A DNA stretch of 63,473 bases from Bdellovibrio sp. 28-41-41 (GTDB lineage Bacteria; Bdellovibrionota; Bdellovibrionia; Bdellovibrionales; Bdellovibrionaceae): assembly GCA_002256935.1 (NCBI GenBank), contig NCGL01000018.1, positions 1-63,473 of the forward strand, in the 5' to 3' direction. This document shows positions 1 to 8,530 of the stretch, one piece after another; position 1 is the first letter of the stretch; every line of letters starts with the position of its first letter. Position numbers and translations under genes: made by a program. The notes under the pieces were generated by a model. It ran no database searches and was not told where the DNA came from. It saw only the letters and a list, made by a program, of their open reading frames with translations.

Positions 1-42
1 ATTCAACTCAGTGGTAATTTTTGAAGACCACTCAATTTGTAG

Positions 43-162
43 TTAGGTTTTAGACTCTGCTGCCTTCTTTAAGTCACTGGCAAAATCTTCGAAGGACTGA
101 TCAAACGGCGGAATCATCTTTGCAAATAGAGGAAAGATCGGTCCATGATTCCGATGGCGTTG
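43..162 (-). pseudogene. C-terminal gene remnant, unknown function
   Basis: On the minus strand an open frame ends at a TAA (43-45) and reads back to an in-frame TAG at 163-165, with no start codon that gives a sensible protein. The translated tail ends in SDLKKAAESKT and looks protein-like, with an amphipathic Lys/Glu/Asp end. The upstream part overlaps the plus-strand fragment at 145-404, so the full gene is no longer present. I do not recognise the family. It could be a chance frame, but the composition resembles the real genes nearby. Confidence 0.3.
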
Positions 163-404
163 CTAAGCTTGCCTTTTCTGTGGAGTCTGAGAAAATTGAA
201 GGAAAGCAATGCAAAGTCGATTGTAGTTAGCGGTTGGGCAGTATTGGGTATTGCGGCTTTCCAGATGGGTGGGTTTTAGATCAGATCACCAGAGCAGATA
301 TCACCTTCGGTTGGACTATTCCGTGTGTGATGATTCTAATTGCAAACGGAATCCTATCTTTGCATTACCTAAAATTTGTTCGTGGTAAATCAGACGAACA
401 ATAA
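145..404 (+). pseudogene. Frameshifted membrane-protein remnant
   Basis: An ATG at 145 opens a 44-residue frame rich in hydrophobic residues (LLSLPFLWSLRKL, then GWAVLGIAAFQMGG) that stops at 277-279. The next frame continues from about 270 with a second hydrophobic stretch (TIPCVMILIANGILSLHYL) followed by a basic and acidic tail, and stops at 402-404. Together the two pieces read as the C-terminal helices of a membrane protein broken by one frameshift near 270-279. I cannot name the family. There is no intact gene in 1-495. Confidence 0.4.
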
Positions 405-495
405 TCCCTGCGCAATCTCCACGAACCGTTCACATTTATAGAACCTAATTTTCACGTACCCTTCTCTATATGATTCTTGATGCCTTGGTCGGGGT

Positions 496-1803
496 TCAAG
501 GCAGGTCAAAATCCATTTTATTGCTAAAAAGACGGCGCTTATTCTTAGTGAAACAGTCCGTTGCCACAGAAATAGTTTTTCCAGTTTCGGTGGTTTTGCA
601 AACCATAAAATTTCTTAGCCATGTGGCTGACATTCTGTAGGCGCTATTGGCAACTGTCGGCAGAGCGAAAAAATTTGAACTATGCATACAGCTAGAAGTG
701 AGCTCGATCGATTTATTTTTTAGATAGTTCGGCGTCGTGCATATTTCTGAATAGTGGACATCTCCTGCTACAAAAATCATTTGTACGTCGGCCAAATTTA
801 ACTTTTCGACAAAGCTATTAAAATTGATTGTAAAGTGTTTGCGAAATGATTCTGCATAGCCAGCATTTGAAAACCATTGCGTGCCATTGCAAAACCAGAC
901 AAGCCCTTTGAAATCCTTAATCGATTCAAAGATCCACTCTTCTTGTTCTTTGCCGAACATTGAATACATTTTCTTTGAATGAGCCTTTTCACGGAACGAG
1001 CGTCCATCTAGCATTAAAAAGAGCTGGTTTCCTAATTGAAATTTGCATGATATGCCCGGCCCCGCTGTGATGAACGTTTTTTCACTTATGTTCTGAGCAA
1101 AAAAGTTTTTGAAATTATTCCGAGCTTCCTCAGAATAAGGAAAACTATTATTTGAATCATCACCGCCAAAATCATGATCATCCCAAATGGCTACCGTAGG
1201 CACCAGTCGTTTCCAGTGGTAGAAATCAAGGACCATTCGAGCTTCCACGAATTTATCCCAATGAATTCTTGGAGTCGGTTCCACATCTAAGTGATAGTCT
1301 ATATATACGCAGTCACCCACAAATAGATTTAAGTCCGCATTTTGAGCTTCCAAGCTAGTCCACATCGCTTTTTCATGTTGAGCCGCTCTCATGCAGGAAG
1401 CGACTCCGATTTTATAACTTGGACGTTTAGAGGAGATTGAAGAAAACGTACGTTCATCAAGCTGCTTATCTGCAGACATGATTCTAATTTTCAAATCTCG
1501 ATCTATCGGTAAGTTTTGAACAAGGAATTTATCGATTTTGAATTCGTCATCTTCGAATGCCACCGTAGTGTAGGAAACATCTTGCAGTAGTTGATCATCT
1601 TCATAGATCAAATATCGCAAATATTCTTTTTGGCAGTGAACGATTGAAAATTCTGATTGTCCGTCGAACGATGGTCCCAGTAAAACTGAAACGAGGTTTC
1701 GATCGAACTCCACCGGCGTACTTTGTTTTTTCTTAGCGGCAATAGACGTAAGTGCCAAAGCACCGGCCATGCCTTTTAAGAAGATCCGTCTTCTCATTGT
1801 CAT
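496..1803 (-). CDS. PhoD-like alkaline phosphatase/phosphodiesterase, secreted
   Basis: This 435-residue protein is a metallophosphoesterase of the PhoD type, expected to hydrolyse phosphate mono- or diesters outside the cytoplasm. The N-terminus has an RRRIFLKG stretch followed by a hydrophobic segment, close to a Tat signal, which fits PhoD enzymes that are exported folded. Family motifs are visible: GVASCMRA at about 130, FVGDCVYIDYH (metal ligands) at about 160, IWDDHDFGGDD at about 205, and AGDVHYSE at about 345. The length is typical of the smaller PhoD relatives. It stands alone on the minus strand, 60-70 bases from the corA-like gene upstream. Substrate unknown. Confidence 0.8.
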   Translation of the reverse strand: MTMRRRIFLKGMAGALALTSIAAKKKQSTPVEFDRNLVSVLLGPSFDGQSEFSIVHCQKEYLRYLIYEDDQLLQDVSYTTVAFEDDEFKIDKFLVQNLPIDRDLKIRIMSADKQLDERTFSSISSKRPSYKIGVASCMRAAQHEKAMWTSLEAQNADLNLFVGDCVYIDYHLDVEPTPRIHWDKFVEARMVLDFYHWKRLVPTVAIWDDHDFGGDDSNNSFPYSEEARNNFKNFFAQNISEKTFITAGPGISCKFQLGNQLFLMLDGRSFREKAHSKKMYSMFGKEQEEWIFESIKDFKGLVWFCNGTQWFSNAGYAESFRKHFTINFNSFVEKLNLADVQMIFVAGDVHYSEICTTPNYLKNKSIELTSSCMHSSNFFALPTVANSAYRMSATWLRNFMVCKTTETGKTISVATDCFTKNKRRLFSNKMDFDLP

Positions 1804-1876
1804 ACGAGTATCCTATGTATTTATTTTGACATAAACACTTTAGGAAATGATTAGAATTGTTAGAAATCCGTGAGGA

Positions 1877-2812
1877 TTAAAGATCTTCTAGGCCTTTGAT
1901 CCAGCCTCGGAGATACATCCAACTGAAAAGTCCGATGGAAATTGCAGCCATAACTCCCAGTACCACATAGTATCCATTTTCTGTTTTTAGTTCCGGCATA
2001 TGCTCGAAATTCATTCCATAAACGCCGGCTAAGAAATTAAGTGGTAAAAAGAAAATCGAAAATACAGTTAGCAATCTAACGATTTCGTTCGTCTTGTAGG
2101 ATGCCTCATTTGTTTTCTGCGAAGTCATCGATAGATAAAGTGTAATTAAATTTGTGACATTCTCATGAACTTCTTCTGCGTAAAACAGCATTGTTTCCAT
2201 AGATGTTTTAATTTCTTGGAAATCTTGATTTTGAAATTCAGCTTTGATCACAAGCTTATTATTTACATCATTGGCCAGTTTTAAAACTTTTCGAAAAACA
2301 GTCGATTTTCGTTTAAGCAAAAAGCCCTCTTGGAAAATACGCTTTTGTTTAGTGCTTTTAAATATCAACTGCTCGAAATGGGTAACTTGCTCTTCCAGCT
2401 GAGTCAGTGGCATGTCAAAGCTTTGGATGGACGATGTTAACAGTTCTAAAATCACCTTTTTAGAATCCAGGCAGCCACTATTCGAAATCAATTTCTGTCT
2501 AAGCACTTCGATAAACTCATGGTCGACTCGGTGTAGAGTGATAATGCGATCTTTCGCAATAAAGAAAGCTAGCTTTGTTGTAAGTTCCTGGATTGTGTCG
2601 CCTTTAGAATTTGTTCTATCAAATACGCGAGTCACCAAAAATAGAAACTCGTTTAAGGTTTCTAATTTGGGAAGATGTTCTGGATCCAAGCAGGTCATTA
2701 AGCTTTTTTCAGGAATACCGTAGCGTCGAGCCAAGTCAGGAACGTCGGCTTTAGTTGGTGATGTGACATCGACCCATTGCCCAAATGCTAGTTCTAATAC
2801 TCGCTCTTGCAT
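1877..2812 (-). CDS. corA: CorA-family divalent metal transporter
   Basis: This 311-residue protein is a CorA/MIT-family Mg2+/Co2+ channel. The signature YGMNF with downstream MPEL lies between two C-terminal transmembrane helices (about 247-267 and 280-300), and the short basic C-terminus follows as in CorA. The N-terminal 240 residues are the cytoplasmic funnel with long helical stretches. The start ATG lies two bases beyond the stop of the upstream ATP-grasp-like gene, so the two are probably translationally coupled in one minus-strand operon. Whether it prefers Mg2+, Co2+ or Zn2+ cannot be told from sequence. Confidence 0.9.
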   Translation of the reverse strand: MQERVLELAFGQWVDVTSPTKADVPDLARRYGIPEKSLMTCLDPEHLPKLETLNEFLFLVTRVFDRTNSKGDTIQELTTKLAFFIAKDRIITLHRVDHEFIEVLRQKLISNSGCLDSKKVILELLTSSIQSFDMPLTQLEEQVTHFEQLIFKSTKQKRIFQEGFLLKRKSTVFRKVLKLANDVNNKLVIKAEFQNQDFQEIKTSMETMLFYAEEVHENVTNLITLYLSMTSQKTNEASYKTNEIVRLLTVFSIFFLPLNFLAGVYGMNFEHMPELKTENGYYVVLGVMAAISIGLFSWMYLRGWIKGLEDL

Positions 2813-2813
2813 A

Positions 2814-3977
2814 TTACACCCATTTTACGGGAGCAAAACCGCCCCATTTTGTTTTTAGGTTAGTCACTTGTCCTTGGTAAACTCGTGCGATAACCAACTG
2901 CAATTGATCTTGGTAAGCATAGCAACGCAAATCGAATTTAAAATTTTTATCTCCGTCGGGTGTCTTAATCATTACCTCTGGTGCTGGAAGCAGTTCTTGA
3001 GCCAGAAAGTGCTCGTTCGCAACCTCTTCGAATACTTTTTTGGAGATTGATGCACCTTTATAAGATTGCTTTGATCCAAACGAGTTTTTAGGTTTGAAAA
3101 AAAGATGTTTTCTTTTTGACCAAAGGTCGTCTTTCAGTTCTGGTTTAAAACTCAAAGTTTTGGGCAATACATCTTTAATGAGTTCGGCCTGGTCAGCTGG
3201 AAAATTCAAACTCTGCCAGAATCCGTCGTCTGTCCAATCGATCATTCGCTGTTTGTCAGCCAATAGAAAGTATTCAAATGGGTTCGGCGAAAAACAAGTC
3301 GCACGATTTAAAAAATCCCGTCGCATCGCTTGGGCTTCTGGATTATTTAAATAAAAATCCGTGTAGCGGTTGTAAACTATATCGGCCTTGTATTTTTCAT
3401 AGTCAGAAACATCAGCGATCGAACATTGCCAACCAAACGACTGCAATAGCTCCTGTACAATTAAAAACTCTAAAAACATTTTTTGTTCATGTGGTTTTTC
3501 ATCCACGATCAACACATGAGGCACGGTCGGGTTTTTATTTTGTAATTTCAATTCTTGCAAAAATAAATCTTTCAAATCTTCAATTTTGAAATCAAGGCCA
3601 GTGTCTAAGCCGTGTGCTTTATAAAGATAGTGACCAAGAGCTAGGAACGCGGCATTCGTATTGATCTCGATCAATTTAGGTTTTGATTCCGAAGATAAAT
3701 GAAAATCATAACTCATGAACAACGATTTGTTGCCAGGGTCTTTTAACTGCAATCGATCCAAGTCCGCTTCATATTTGTGAATATACATTGGGTCACTGCG
3801 AAGCCTGAAAAAAGCCTTAATGGCATTTTGAAACTCTGCGATTAATGCTTTAGGTAGCTCAATTGGAGTAGGGCAAAGTAAATTATCCGACACCATTGGT
3901 GCCAAAGTGGATTCATCTAAACTTTTAAATTGGTTCTTTAACAGGGATTTATACGTTTGGCTCAATTCTGTCGACAT
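2814..3977 (-). CDS. ATP-grasp-like protein (glutathionylspermidine/glutathione synthetase-like fold)
   Basis: This 387-residue cytoplasmic protein has no signal peptide. I see a probable ATP-grasp core: IVDEKPHEQKMFLEF (about 155-170), a VYNRYTDFYL segment (about 205), LLADKQRMIDW (about 245), the lysine/glycine-rich FFKPKNSFGSKQSYKG loop (about 292-310), FLAQELLPAPEV (about 328-340), and a C-terminal FKFDLRCY strand that would carry metal ligands. This order is that of ATP-dependent carboxylate-amine ligase-like proteins. The substrate is unknown. It is immediately upstream of corA and divergent from the exonuclease III gene. Confidence 0.55.
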   Translation of the reverse strand: MSTELSQTYKSLLKNQFKSLDESTLAPMVSDNLLCPTPIELPKALIAEFQNAIKAFFRLRSDPMYIHKYEADLDRLQLKDPGNKSLFMSYDFHLSSESKPKLIEINTNAAFLALGHYLYKAHGLDTGLDFKIEDLKDLFLQELKLQNKNPTVPHVLIVDEKPHEQKMFLEFLIVQELLQSFGWQCSIADVSDYEKYKADIVYNRYTDFYLNNPEAQAMRRDFLNRATCFSPNPFEYFLLADKQRMIDWTDDGFWQSLNFPADQAELIKDVLPKTLSFKPELKDDLWSKRKHLFFKPKNSFGSKQSYKGASISKKVFEEVANEHFLAQELLPAPEVMIKTPDGDKNFKFDLRCYAYQDQLQLVIARVYQGQVTNLKTKWGGFAPVKWV

Positions 3978-4051
3978 CGGGGCACTAATCCTGCGGTTAC
4001 TGGCTGATAAATTCTTGTATTAGTATGGAATTAAAGGGTATGGTCGTCACC

Positions 4052-4822
4052 ATGAAAATCGTTAGCTGGAATGTCAATGGTATCAGAGCGTGCGCTAAAA
4101 AAGGTCTCGAGAATTTTATTGCTCAAGAGAAGCCCGATATTTTTTGCGTTCAAGAAACTAAAGCTCATCTAGAGCAAGTGGACGACGCAATTAAAAACCT
4201 AGGTTATAAAAAAGCCTTGTGGTCATCAGCTATCCGAAAAGGCTATTCGGGCGTAGCGACATTTAGCAATCGCGAGTGGCTTACGGAAACAACACATTTT
4301 GAAATCAAAAAATACGAAGATGAAGGCCGCACAGTTATTACTGATTTTGGTCCGTTTGTTTTATACAATATCTATTTTCCAAATGGTGGCTCGGGTGAAG
4401 TTCGCCATCAATTCAAGCAAGAATTTCTGAAAGAACTTAATACGCATCTAGCAAAAACATACGCCTCGGGAAAAGAAATCATGGTTGTTGGTGACTACAA
4501 CGTCGCTCACAAGGAAGTCGATGTATACGACCCTGTTAGACTTTCGAAAGAAAGTGGATTTCTGCCTGAGGAGCGCGAATGGTTCGACGCCTTCCTTAAG
4601 ATAGGGTTTATAGACACGTTTCGCCTGATTCATCCTAATGTAAAAGACAAATATTCGTGGTGGAATTATCGTGAGCTCGCTCGCATTTCCAATCGCGGCT
4701 GGCGCATAGACTACATTTGTGTAACCAAGGGACTTGCGCCGCTGGTTCGGGATGCACACGTTCATGACGAGGTTGAGGGCAGTGATCATTGCCCAGTTAG
4801 TATTATTTTAGATCTTAAATAG
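4052..4822 (+). CDS. xthA: Exodeoxyribonuclease III (AP endonuclease)
   Basis: This is an ExoIII/AP-endonuclease of the EEP superfamily, which cuts DNA at abasic sites in base-excision repair. Motifs in order: KIVSWNVNGIRA at the N-terminus, FCVQETKA (metal-binding Glu), YNIYFPNGG, VVGDYNVAHKEVD, RISNRGWRIDYI and the C-terminal SDHCPV (catalytic His). I place the start at the ATG at 4052 (MKIVSWN). The longer frame from 4025 adds nine residues not found in the family and would overlap the purine-rich TTAAAGGG that probably is the ribosome binding site. Length (256 aa) is normal. Confidence 0.93.
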   Translation: MKIVSWNVNGIRACAKKGLENFIAQEKPDIFCVQETKAHLEQVDDAIKNLGYKKALWSSAIRKGYSGVATFSNREWLTETTHFEIKKYEDEGRTVITDFGPFVLYNIYFPNGGSGEVRHQFKQEFLKELNTHLAKTYASGKEIMVVGDYNVAHKEVDVYDPVRLSKESGFLPEEREWFDAFLKIGFIDTFRLIHPNVKDKYSWWNYRELARISNRGWRIDYICVTKGLAPLVRDAHVHDEVEGSDHCPVSIILDLK

Positions 4823-4831
4823 GGGACGCAT

Positions 4832-5353
4832 ATGCCGGTACTTATTCTTATCGCTGAAGCCATGTTGGTGTATTATTTTATTTTAGCCTACGGATTCTTC
4901 AATTTTTTGCTATTTTATGCGGTTAGCACGGTGTTTGGAATCCTTATTGTTCGGGCCATCGGTTCAAAATCACTTAGAGAATTTCAGAACGGGCGGGCTT
5001 CAGCGTCTAATCGATCGTTGATATCTCGAGGACTATTATTTTTATCCGGACTTCTTTTAATCGTTCCTTCAATGGCAACTAAAGTAGCCGGAGTAATATT
5101 AATTATCCCGCCTGTGCGCTGGTTAATGGCTATTGGGTTTGCCAGTTTCTTAATGAAGCGTGTTTTTAACACAAATAGTTTTGTTCATCAGTTTGGAAAT
5201 AATGGATTTAAATTTTACTATTCTCAAGGCGGCAATCCCTTTCAGAATCCGCAGGCTCCGCCAGAAAATCAGTATTCCGATAACGTTATCGATGCTCAAT
5301 TTCGCAAGGTTGATGACACTAAATTATTAAACGATCCCGATTCTAAATCCTAG
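4832..5353 (+). CDS. FxsA-family inner-membrane protein
   Basis: The 173-residue product has paired N-terminal transmembrane helices (about 2-45), a loop, and a hydrophobic hairpin LLLIVPSMATKVAGVILIIPPVRW-like around 75-100 (quoted in parts: LLLIVPSMATK, then GVILIIPPVR). This is the FxsA pattern, in which a third helix ends in LLLxPxxR. The C-terminal tail is hydrophilic. FxsA overproduction relieves F-exclusion of phage T7 in E. coli; the normal role is unknown. It starts 10 bases after xthA with a GGGGACG ribosome binding site, so the two are probably co-transcribed. Confidence 0.75.
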   Translation: MPVLILIAEAMLVYYFILAYGFFNFLLFYAVSTVFGILIVRAIGSKSLREFQNGRASASNRSLISRGLLFLSGLLLIVPSMATKVAGVILIIPPVRWLMAIGFASFLMKRVFNTNSFVHQFGNNGFKFYYSQGGNPFQNPQAPPENQYSDNVIDAQFRKVDDTKLLNDPDSKS

Positions 5354-5370
5354 TACATTAAGAAACTAAA

Positions 5371-6681
5371 TTATTGTCTAAAAGCGACCGTCTTTTTTTT
5401 TACGACGGGCTCAAAATAAGAGCGGAACATATACTGGCCAATAAATGATGATTTAACAGTCCAAAACTTTTTACTGATCGTAATTGCAGCCACGGCTAGC
5501 TTTCTATTTTGGTCATCTGTTGCGTAGCCTACGAACCAATCAACACGGCCTTTAGGGTTATCACCTGTTAAGTGACCAGTCTTTCCGCCCATTTCAATTT
5601 CACGAAAACGACGATCGCGAACTAAATTGCGAAAACTTTTGCGTGATGTTCCGCCAATTACAGTTTGTTCCATCATCTTGCGCATCTGTCCAGCCGACTC
5701 AGCTGTCATGATGTAACCTTTCTCAAGAGGCTCGCCTTTATAGAAAATATCGCCTTCTGGATTTTTCATGCTGTCGACGATGTAAGGAACTAACATTTTA
5801 CCATCGTTTACAACTGCGGCTGCGATCATCGCGCCTTGAACTGGGCTTAAGCGATTGATGCGATTAAAACCAGACGCCACTTGAGTTAACTCATAACTTT
5901 TTTCTGTCGGAACATGGGCAAAGCCTTGCTCGACTTCGAAATCGGCCGGGATAGCTTGGTTGAACATAAAACGATTCGCGAAATCTAATAAGTCAGCCGG
6001 TTCTAGAGACTCTAAACTCAAGCGACCAAACGCCGTATTGATAGAGCGAGCAAACGCATCTTTCAAAGTGATTTTGCGAGTCCAACGGTTTTCTTTGTCA
6101 TTCATTACGTTCTTTTTATACAAAGTGTAGTTGGCACCATTGAATTTAATCGTGTGGTATGGTGATACTCCGGCTTTTTCAATAGCTGCAGATGCTGTTA
6201 TAATCTTAAATAGTGAAGCCGCTGGATACGTCGCACGCAGGGCTAAGTGCGAGGCCTTTGGGTCATCTTTTTGATAACTTGATAGCGCCAATATTCTGCC
6301 CGTGGTTGCATCAAGCAAAACAACGGCACCATAATCAGGGCGGTATCTTTTCAAAAGGTTGTCAGCATCGTTTTGAAGTCGTTCGTCTAGCGTGTAATTA
6401 ACTTGGAACTTTTCTTTACGATCAAACCAGTCGAACTCCACATTAGCTGGAAACTGGCCTGCTTTGATATGCTTAGACATAGTGTTCGAGATCTGAGTGC
6501 GTTGCTCTAGATTACGTTTAACTTGTTTAGAAATGACTTCGATCTCTGAATCGTCGTAATTGAAAGCGGTTAACGTCACGAACGCAACCAGTAGGCTTAC
6601 TAAAATTCCTATCTGAATTTTGATTTTCTTATGCAATTGTACCAACCTCAAAAAGTAAGTTTTTTTATGTTTGCTCGACAT
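5371..6681 (-). CDS. Monofunctional penicillin-binding protein transpeptidase
   Basis: This is a membrane-anchored D,D-transpeptidase-type penicillin-binding protein that would cross-link peptidoglycan. A single transmembrane anchor lies at about 24-41. The catalytic motifs are SLFK (Ser156 to Lys159), SIN (213-215) and KTG (367-369), correctly spaced. There is no glycosyltransferase domain and no large dimerisation domain, so at 436 residues it is close to a bare transpeptidase domain like the C-terminal half of PbpA/FtsI relatives. It converges on fxsA with 17 bases between stops. A role in shape change or in remodelling of host or self wall is only a guess. Confidence 0.85.
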   Translation of the reverse strand: MSSKHKKTYFLRLVQLHKKIKIQIGILVSLLVAFVTLTAFNYDDSEIEVISKQVKRNLEQRTQISNTMSKHIKAGQFPANVEFDWFDRKEKFQVNYTLDERLQNDADNLLKRYRPDYGAVVLLDATTGRILALSSYQKDDPKASHLALRATYPAASLFKIITASAAIEKAGVSPYHTIKFNGANYTLYKKNVMNDKENRWTRKITLKDAFARSINTAFGRLSLESLEPADLLDFANRFMFNQAIPADFEVEQGFAHVPTEKSYELTQVASGFNRINRLSPVQGAMIAAAVVNDGKMLVPYIVDSMKNPEGDIFYKGEPLEKGYIMTAESAGQMRKMMEQTVIGGTSRKSFRNLVRDRRFREIEMGGKTGHLTGDNPKGRVDWFVGYATDDQNRKLAVAAITISKKFWTVKSSFIGQYMFRSYFEPVVKKKTVAFRQ

Positions 6682-6805
6682 TGTTCTGCGCGAACTTTAA
6701 TTAGATACTTTATTTGTAATAACTTCAAGTCCGGCCAAACGATTTCACGGTTTTTTTAGCCATAATTCTATTGCCTATCCTTCGACCAAAGCCTATAAGG
6801 GTCCC

Positions 6806-7426
6806 ATGAAAACTAAAGACCGAATCTTAGATGTGTCCGTAGAATTGTTTAATAAAAATGGAGTTGTAGCTATCACTACAAATCACATCGCAAAAGCAAT
6901 GAATATTTCTCCGGGCAATTTATACTTTCACTATGATAATAAAGAAGAAATTATCGGTGAGCTATTCAGAAGAATGTGTAAGGAAACATACAAAATCTGG
7001 AGTCCAAAACATATTTCCTCAATGTCTCCGATTCAATTTATTGAAGAAAATTTTGATGTGTATTGGAAGTATAGATTTTTTCATCGCGAGATGTACGCTC
7101 TTCGCAGAAAAGATCCAGTTCTAGCCAAAATGTGGAAGAACCATATGGAAAAGATGATGAAGTTAATGAAAGTACTTTATCGTAACTGGGTTGCTGATGG
7201 AAAAATGGTTCAAATTAAAAACGACAAAGAATTACTTTACGTGTTTGAATCACTGCTGGCGATGGCAACTACGTTCCTTCAGTTTTTCGAAAGCACAGAA
7301 AAATTGGCTGGAAAACTTTCTGTTCATCGCGGTAGGACCCATTTAGTGCGTCTTCTATTGCCATACTCAAGTGGCAAATCTAAAGACGACTTTGAAAAAT
7401 TTCTAGACTCTGAAGTGTCTATTTAA
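6806..7426 (+). CDS. TetR-family transcriptional regulator
   Basis: The 206-residue protein starts with a TetR helix-turn-helix domain: RILDVSVELFNKNG, then TTNHIAKAMNISPGNLYFHY and KEEI (about 6-50). The C-terminal 150 residues are the ligand and dimerisation region, which is Trp/Phe/Tyr rich (IEENFDVYWKYRFFHREMYAL) as in fatty-acid-responsive TetR proteins, but the ligand cannot be called. A GAGGG-like AAGGGTC precedes the ATG. It is divergent from the PBP gene across 124 bases, so it may repress itself or its neighbour; no clear operator was found. Confidence 0.85.
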   Translation: MKTKDRILDVSVELFNKNGVVAITTNHIAKAMNISPGNLYFHYDNKEEIIGELFRRMCKETYKIWSPKHISSMSPIQFIEENFDVYWKYRFFHREMYALRRKDPVLAKMWKNHMEKMMKLMKVLYRNWVADGKMVQIKNDKELLYVFESLLAMATTFLQFFESTEKLAGKLSVHRGRTHLVRLLLPYSSGKSKDDFEKFLDSEVSI

Positions 7427-7498
7427 ATATATCAGAACAGACTGAGCCCAAAAGCGGACTCGGTCTTGCTCTAACCTCTGCATCGGGCGGAGGTTCCA

Positions 7499-7846
7499 AT
7501 GGGTCGTTATATCGTTTTATTCTATTTGCTTACGCTGACATTTTCACACGTTGTGTGGGGTGCTGATTGTTCGTCTCTAAAGGACGACCTTAAACAAATG
7601 CGTGCGGCTCAAAGCCAAATCACCGAGAACCTTCTAGGGAACTACAAATCTGCTGCTGAGCAGGTTTCCTACGCGGCGATAAAGATGCATTCGGATTCTA
7701 CGAAGCAGCGTCTCTATGTCAGAGAGCAAGCGTTACGAAGCGCAAAGGCTCACGCAAAACGTGTTGAAAAGACCGAAGTTATTATCAACAAACTCAACCG
7801 CGCCACGGATGAACTGATCAAAAAAGTCGCAGCGTGCGTAAAGTAA
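7499..7846 (+). CDS. Small secreted coiled-coil protein, unknown function
   Basis: The 115-residue product has a signal peptide (MGRYIVLFYLLTLTFSHVVWGA), then a helical, charged body with Cys at about 24 and 113 that could form one disulfide. The body (about 30-110) has heptad-like Ala/Leu/Val spacing and is probably a periplasmic helical hairpin. A CGGAGG ribosome binding site precedes the ATG. I recognise no family. It stands alone between the TetR gene and the DksA-like gene. Confidence 0.7.
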   Translation: MGRYIVLFYLLTLTFSHVVWGADCSSLKDDLKQMRAAQSQITENLLGNYKSAAEQVSYAAIKMHSDSTKQRLYVREQALRSAKAHAKRVEKTEVIINKLNRATDELIKKVAACVK

Positions 7847-7986
7847 AAATAAGATCCTGACATTTGTCTGGGTTGGGTTATGTTTTGCTAATACCTACCA
7901 TAAATATTACGCACATTTGCCCTATATAATCATATACTTATCATAATTTAAGTACGTTTAAGAATTGTGTTGCAAAAATTTCAAAC

Positions 7987-8004
7987 GTACCTATTAATAG
8001 GTAC
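7987..8004. promoter_or_regulatory. Perfect 18-bp palindrome in the DksA-like leader
   Basis: GTACCTATTAATAGGTAC reads the same on both strands. It lies 104 bases upstream of the DksA-like start, within an AT-rich region with TATAAT at 7925-7930. Its symmetry suggests an operator for a dimeric regulator; no function is shown. Confidence 0.5.
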
Positions 8005-8017
8005 ATTCCTTTTCAGG

Positions 8018-8039
8018 ACTCTATGTAAGTAGAGTTTTT
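8018..8039 (+). terminator. Possible attenuator hairpin with U-run
   Basis: ACTCTA (8018-8023) pairs with TAGAGT (8030-8035) across a six-base loop, followed by a run of five T at 8035-8039. The stem is short. It sits 70 bases before the DksA-like start, so it could act as a weak attenuator in that leader. Confidence 0.35.
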
Positions 8040-8064
8040 GCGGAGGAAAAGAGGGGTTGATTTA

Positions 8065-8089
8065 ATTTTGCCTAAATATTTGGCAAAAT
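8065..8089 (+). promoter_or_regulatory. Hairpin next to the ribosome binding site of the DksA-like gene
   Basis: ATTTTGCC (8065-8072) and GGCAAAAT (8082-8089) form a perfect eight-pair stem with a nine-base AT loop. The strong ribosome binding site AAGGAGGGG follows a few bases later. The same ATTTGCC/GGCAAAT pairing occurs at 13969-13989, so it may be either an operator or an RNA structure controlling translation. Confidence 0.4.
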
Positions 8090-8107
8090 AGAACAAGGAG
8101 GGGTCTT

Positions 8108-8488
8108 ATGGCAGGGAATGCCGTTCTAAAGCCAGCTTTGATTGCTGAGTGCAAATCTAAATTGCAGAATATCAAGACGGATCTATTGAATAGAGTTAGA
8201 GATGCTCGTAGCCAGTTGGATAACATGGAAACTGGGGGGGACGAAGCAGATCAAACGGTACGTGTACTTGCAGAACAAGAGTTCGTGAACATGCAAGACA
8301 GACTTAGAAATCAATTAATCGAAATCGAAAGCGCATTAGCTAGAATCGAAAATGGATCATTCGGTGTTTGTGAAGAAACTGAAGAGTCTATCGAGCCAGA
8401 TCGTTTGAAAGCGATCCCTTGGACACGATTGAGCATCGAAGGCGCTGAAATTCGCGAATCTTTAAATAAACGCTACGCTCGCGGTTAA
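8108..8488 (+). CDS. DksA/TraR-family protein lacking the zinc-finger cysteines
   Basis: This 126-residue protein has the DksA/TraR layout: an N-terminal helical coiled-coil (about 10-85, with RVRDARSQLDNMETGGDEADQ at the tip) and a C-terminal globular part starting at ARIENGSFGVCEE. In classical members the globular part carries four Cys (CxxC and CxxC). Here only Cys at FGVC remains, and the others are replaced (CEETE and WTRLSIE). Cys-poor DksA paralogues that work without zinc are known. The acidic tip residues fit entry into the RNA polymerase secondary channel. It has a strong AAGGAGG ribosome binding site and a structured leader (7987-8089). Confidence 0.75.
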   Translation: MAGNAVLKPALIAECKSKLQNIKTDLLNRVRDARSQLDNMETGGDEADQTVRVLAEQEFVNMQDRLRNQLIEIESALARIENGSFGVCEETEESIEPDRLKAIPWTRLSIEGAEIRESLNKRYARG

Positions 8489-8494
8489 AAACGA

Positions 8495-8520
8495 TTAGTG
8501 TCCGACGGAATGGACACTAA
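8495..8520 (-). terminator. Terminator hairpin after the ureohydrolase gene
   Basis: TTAGTGTCC (8495-8503) pairs perfectly with GGACACTAA (8512-8520) over an eight-base loop. Read on the minus strand the stem is followed by TCGTTTTTAA, so it mainly ends transcription of the minus-strand ureohydrolase gene. It also sits just after the DksA-like stop and could serve both. Confidence 0.65.
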
Positions 8521-8530
8521 CTGCAAACCA

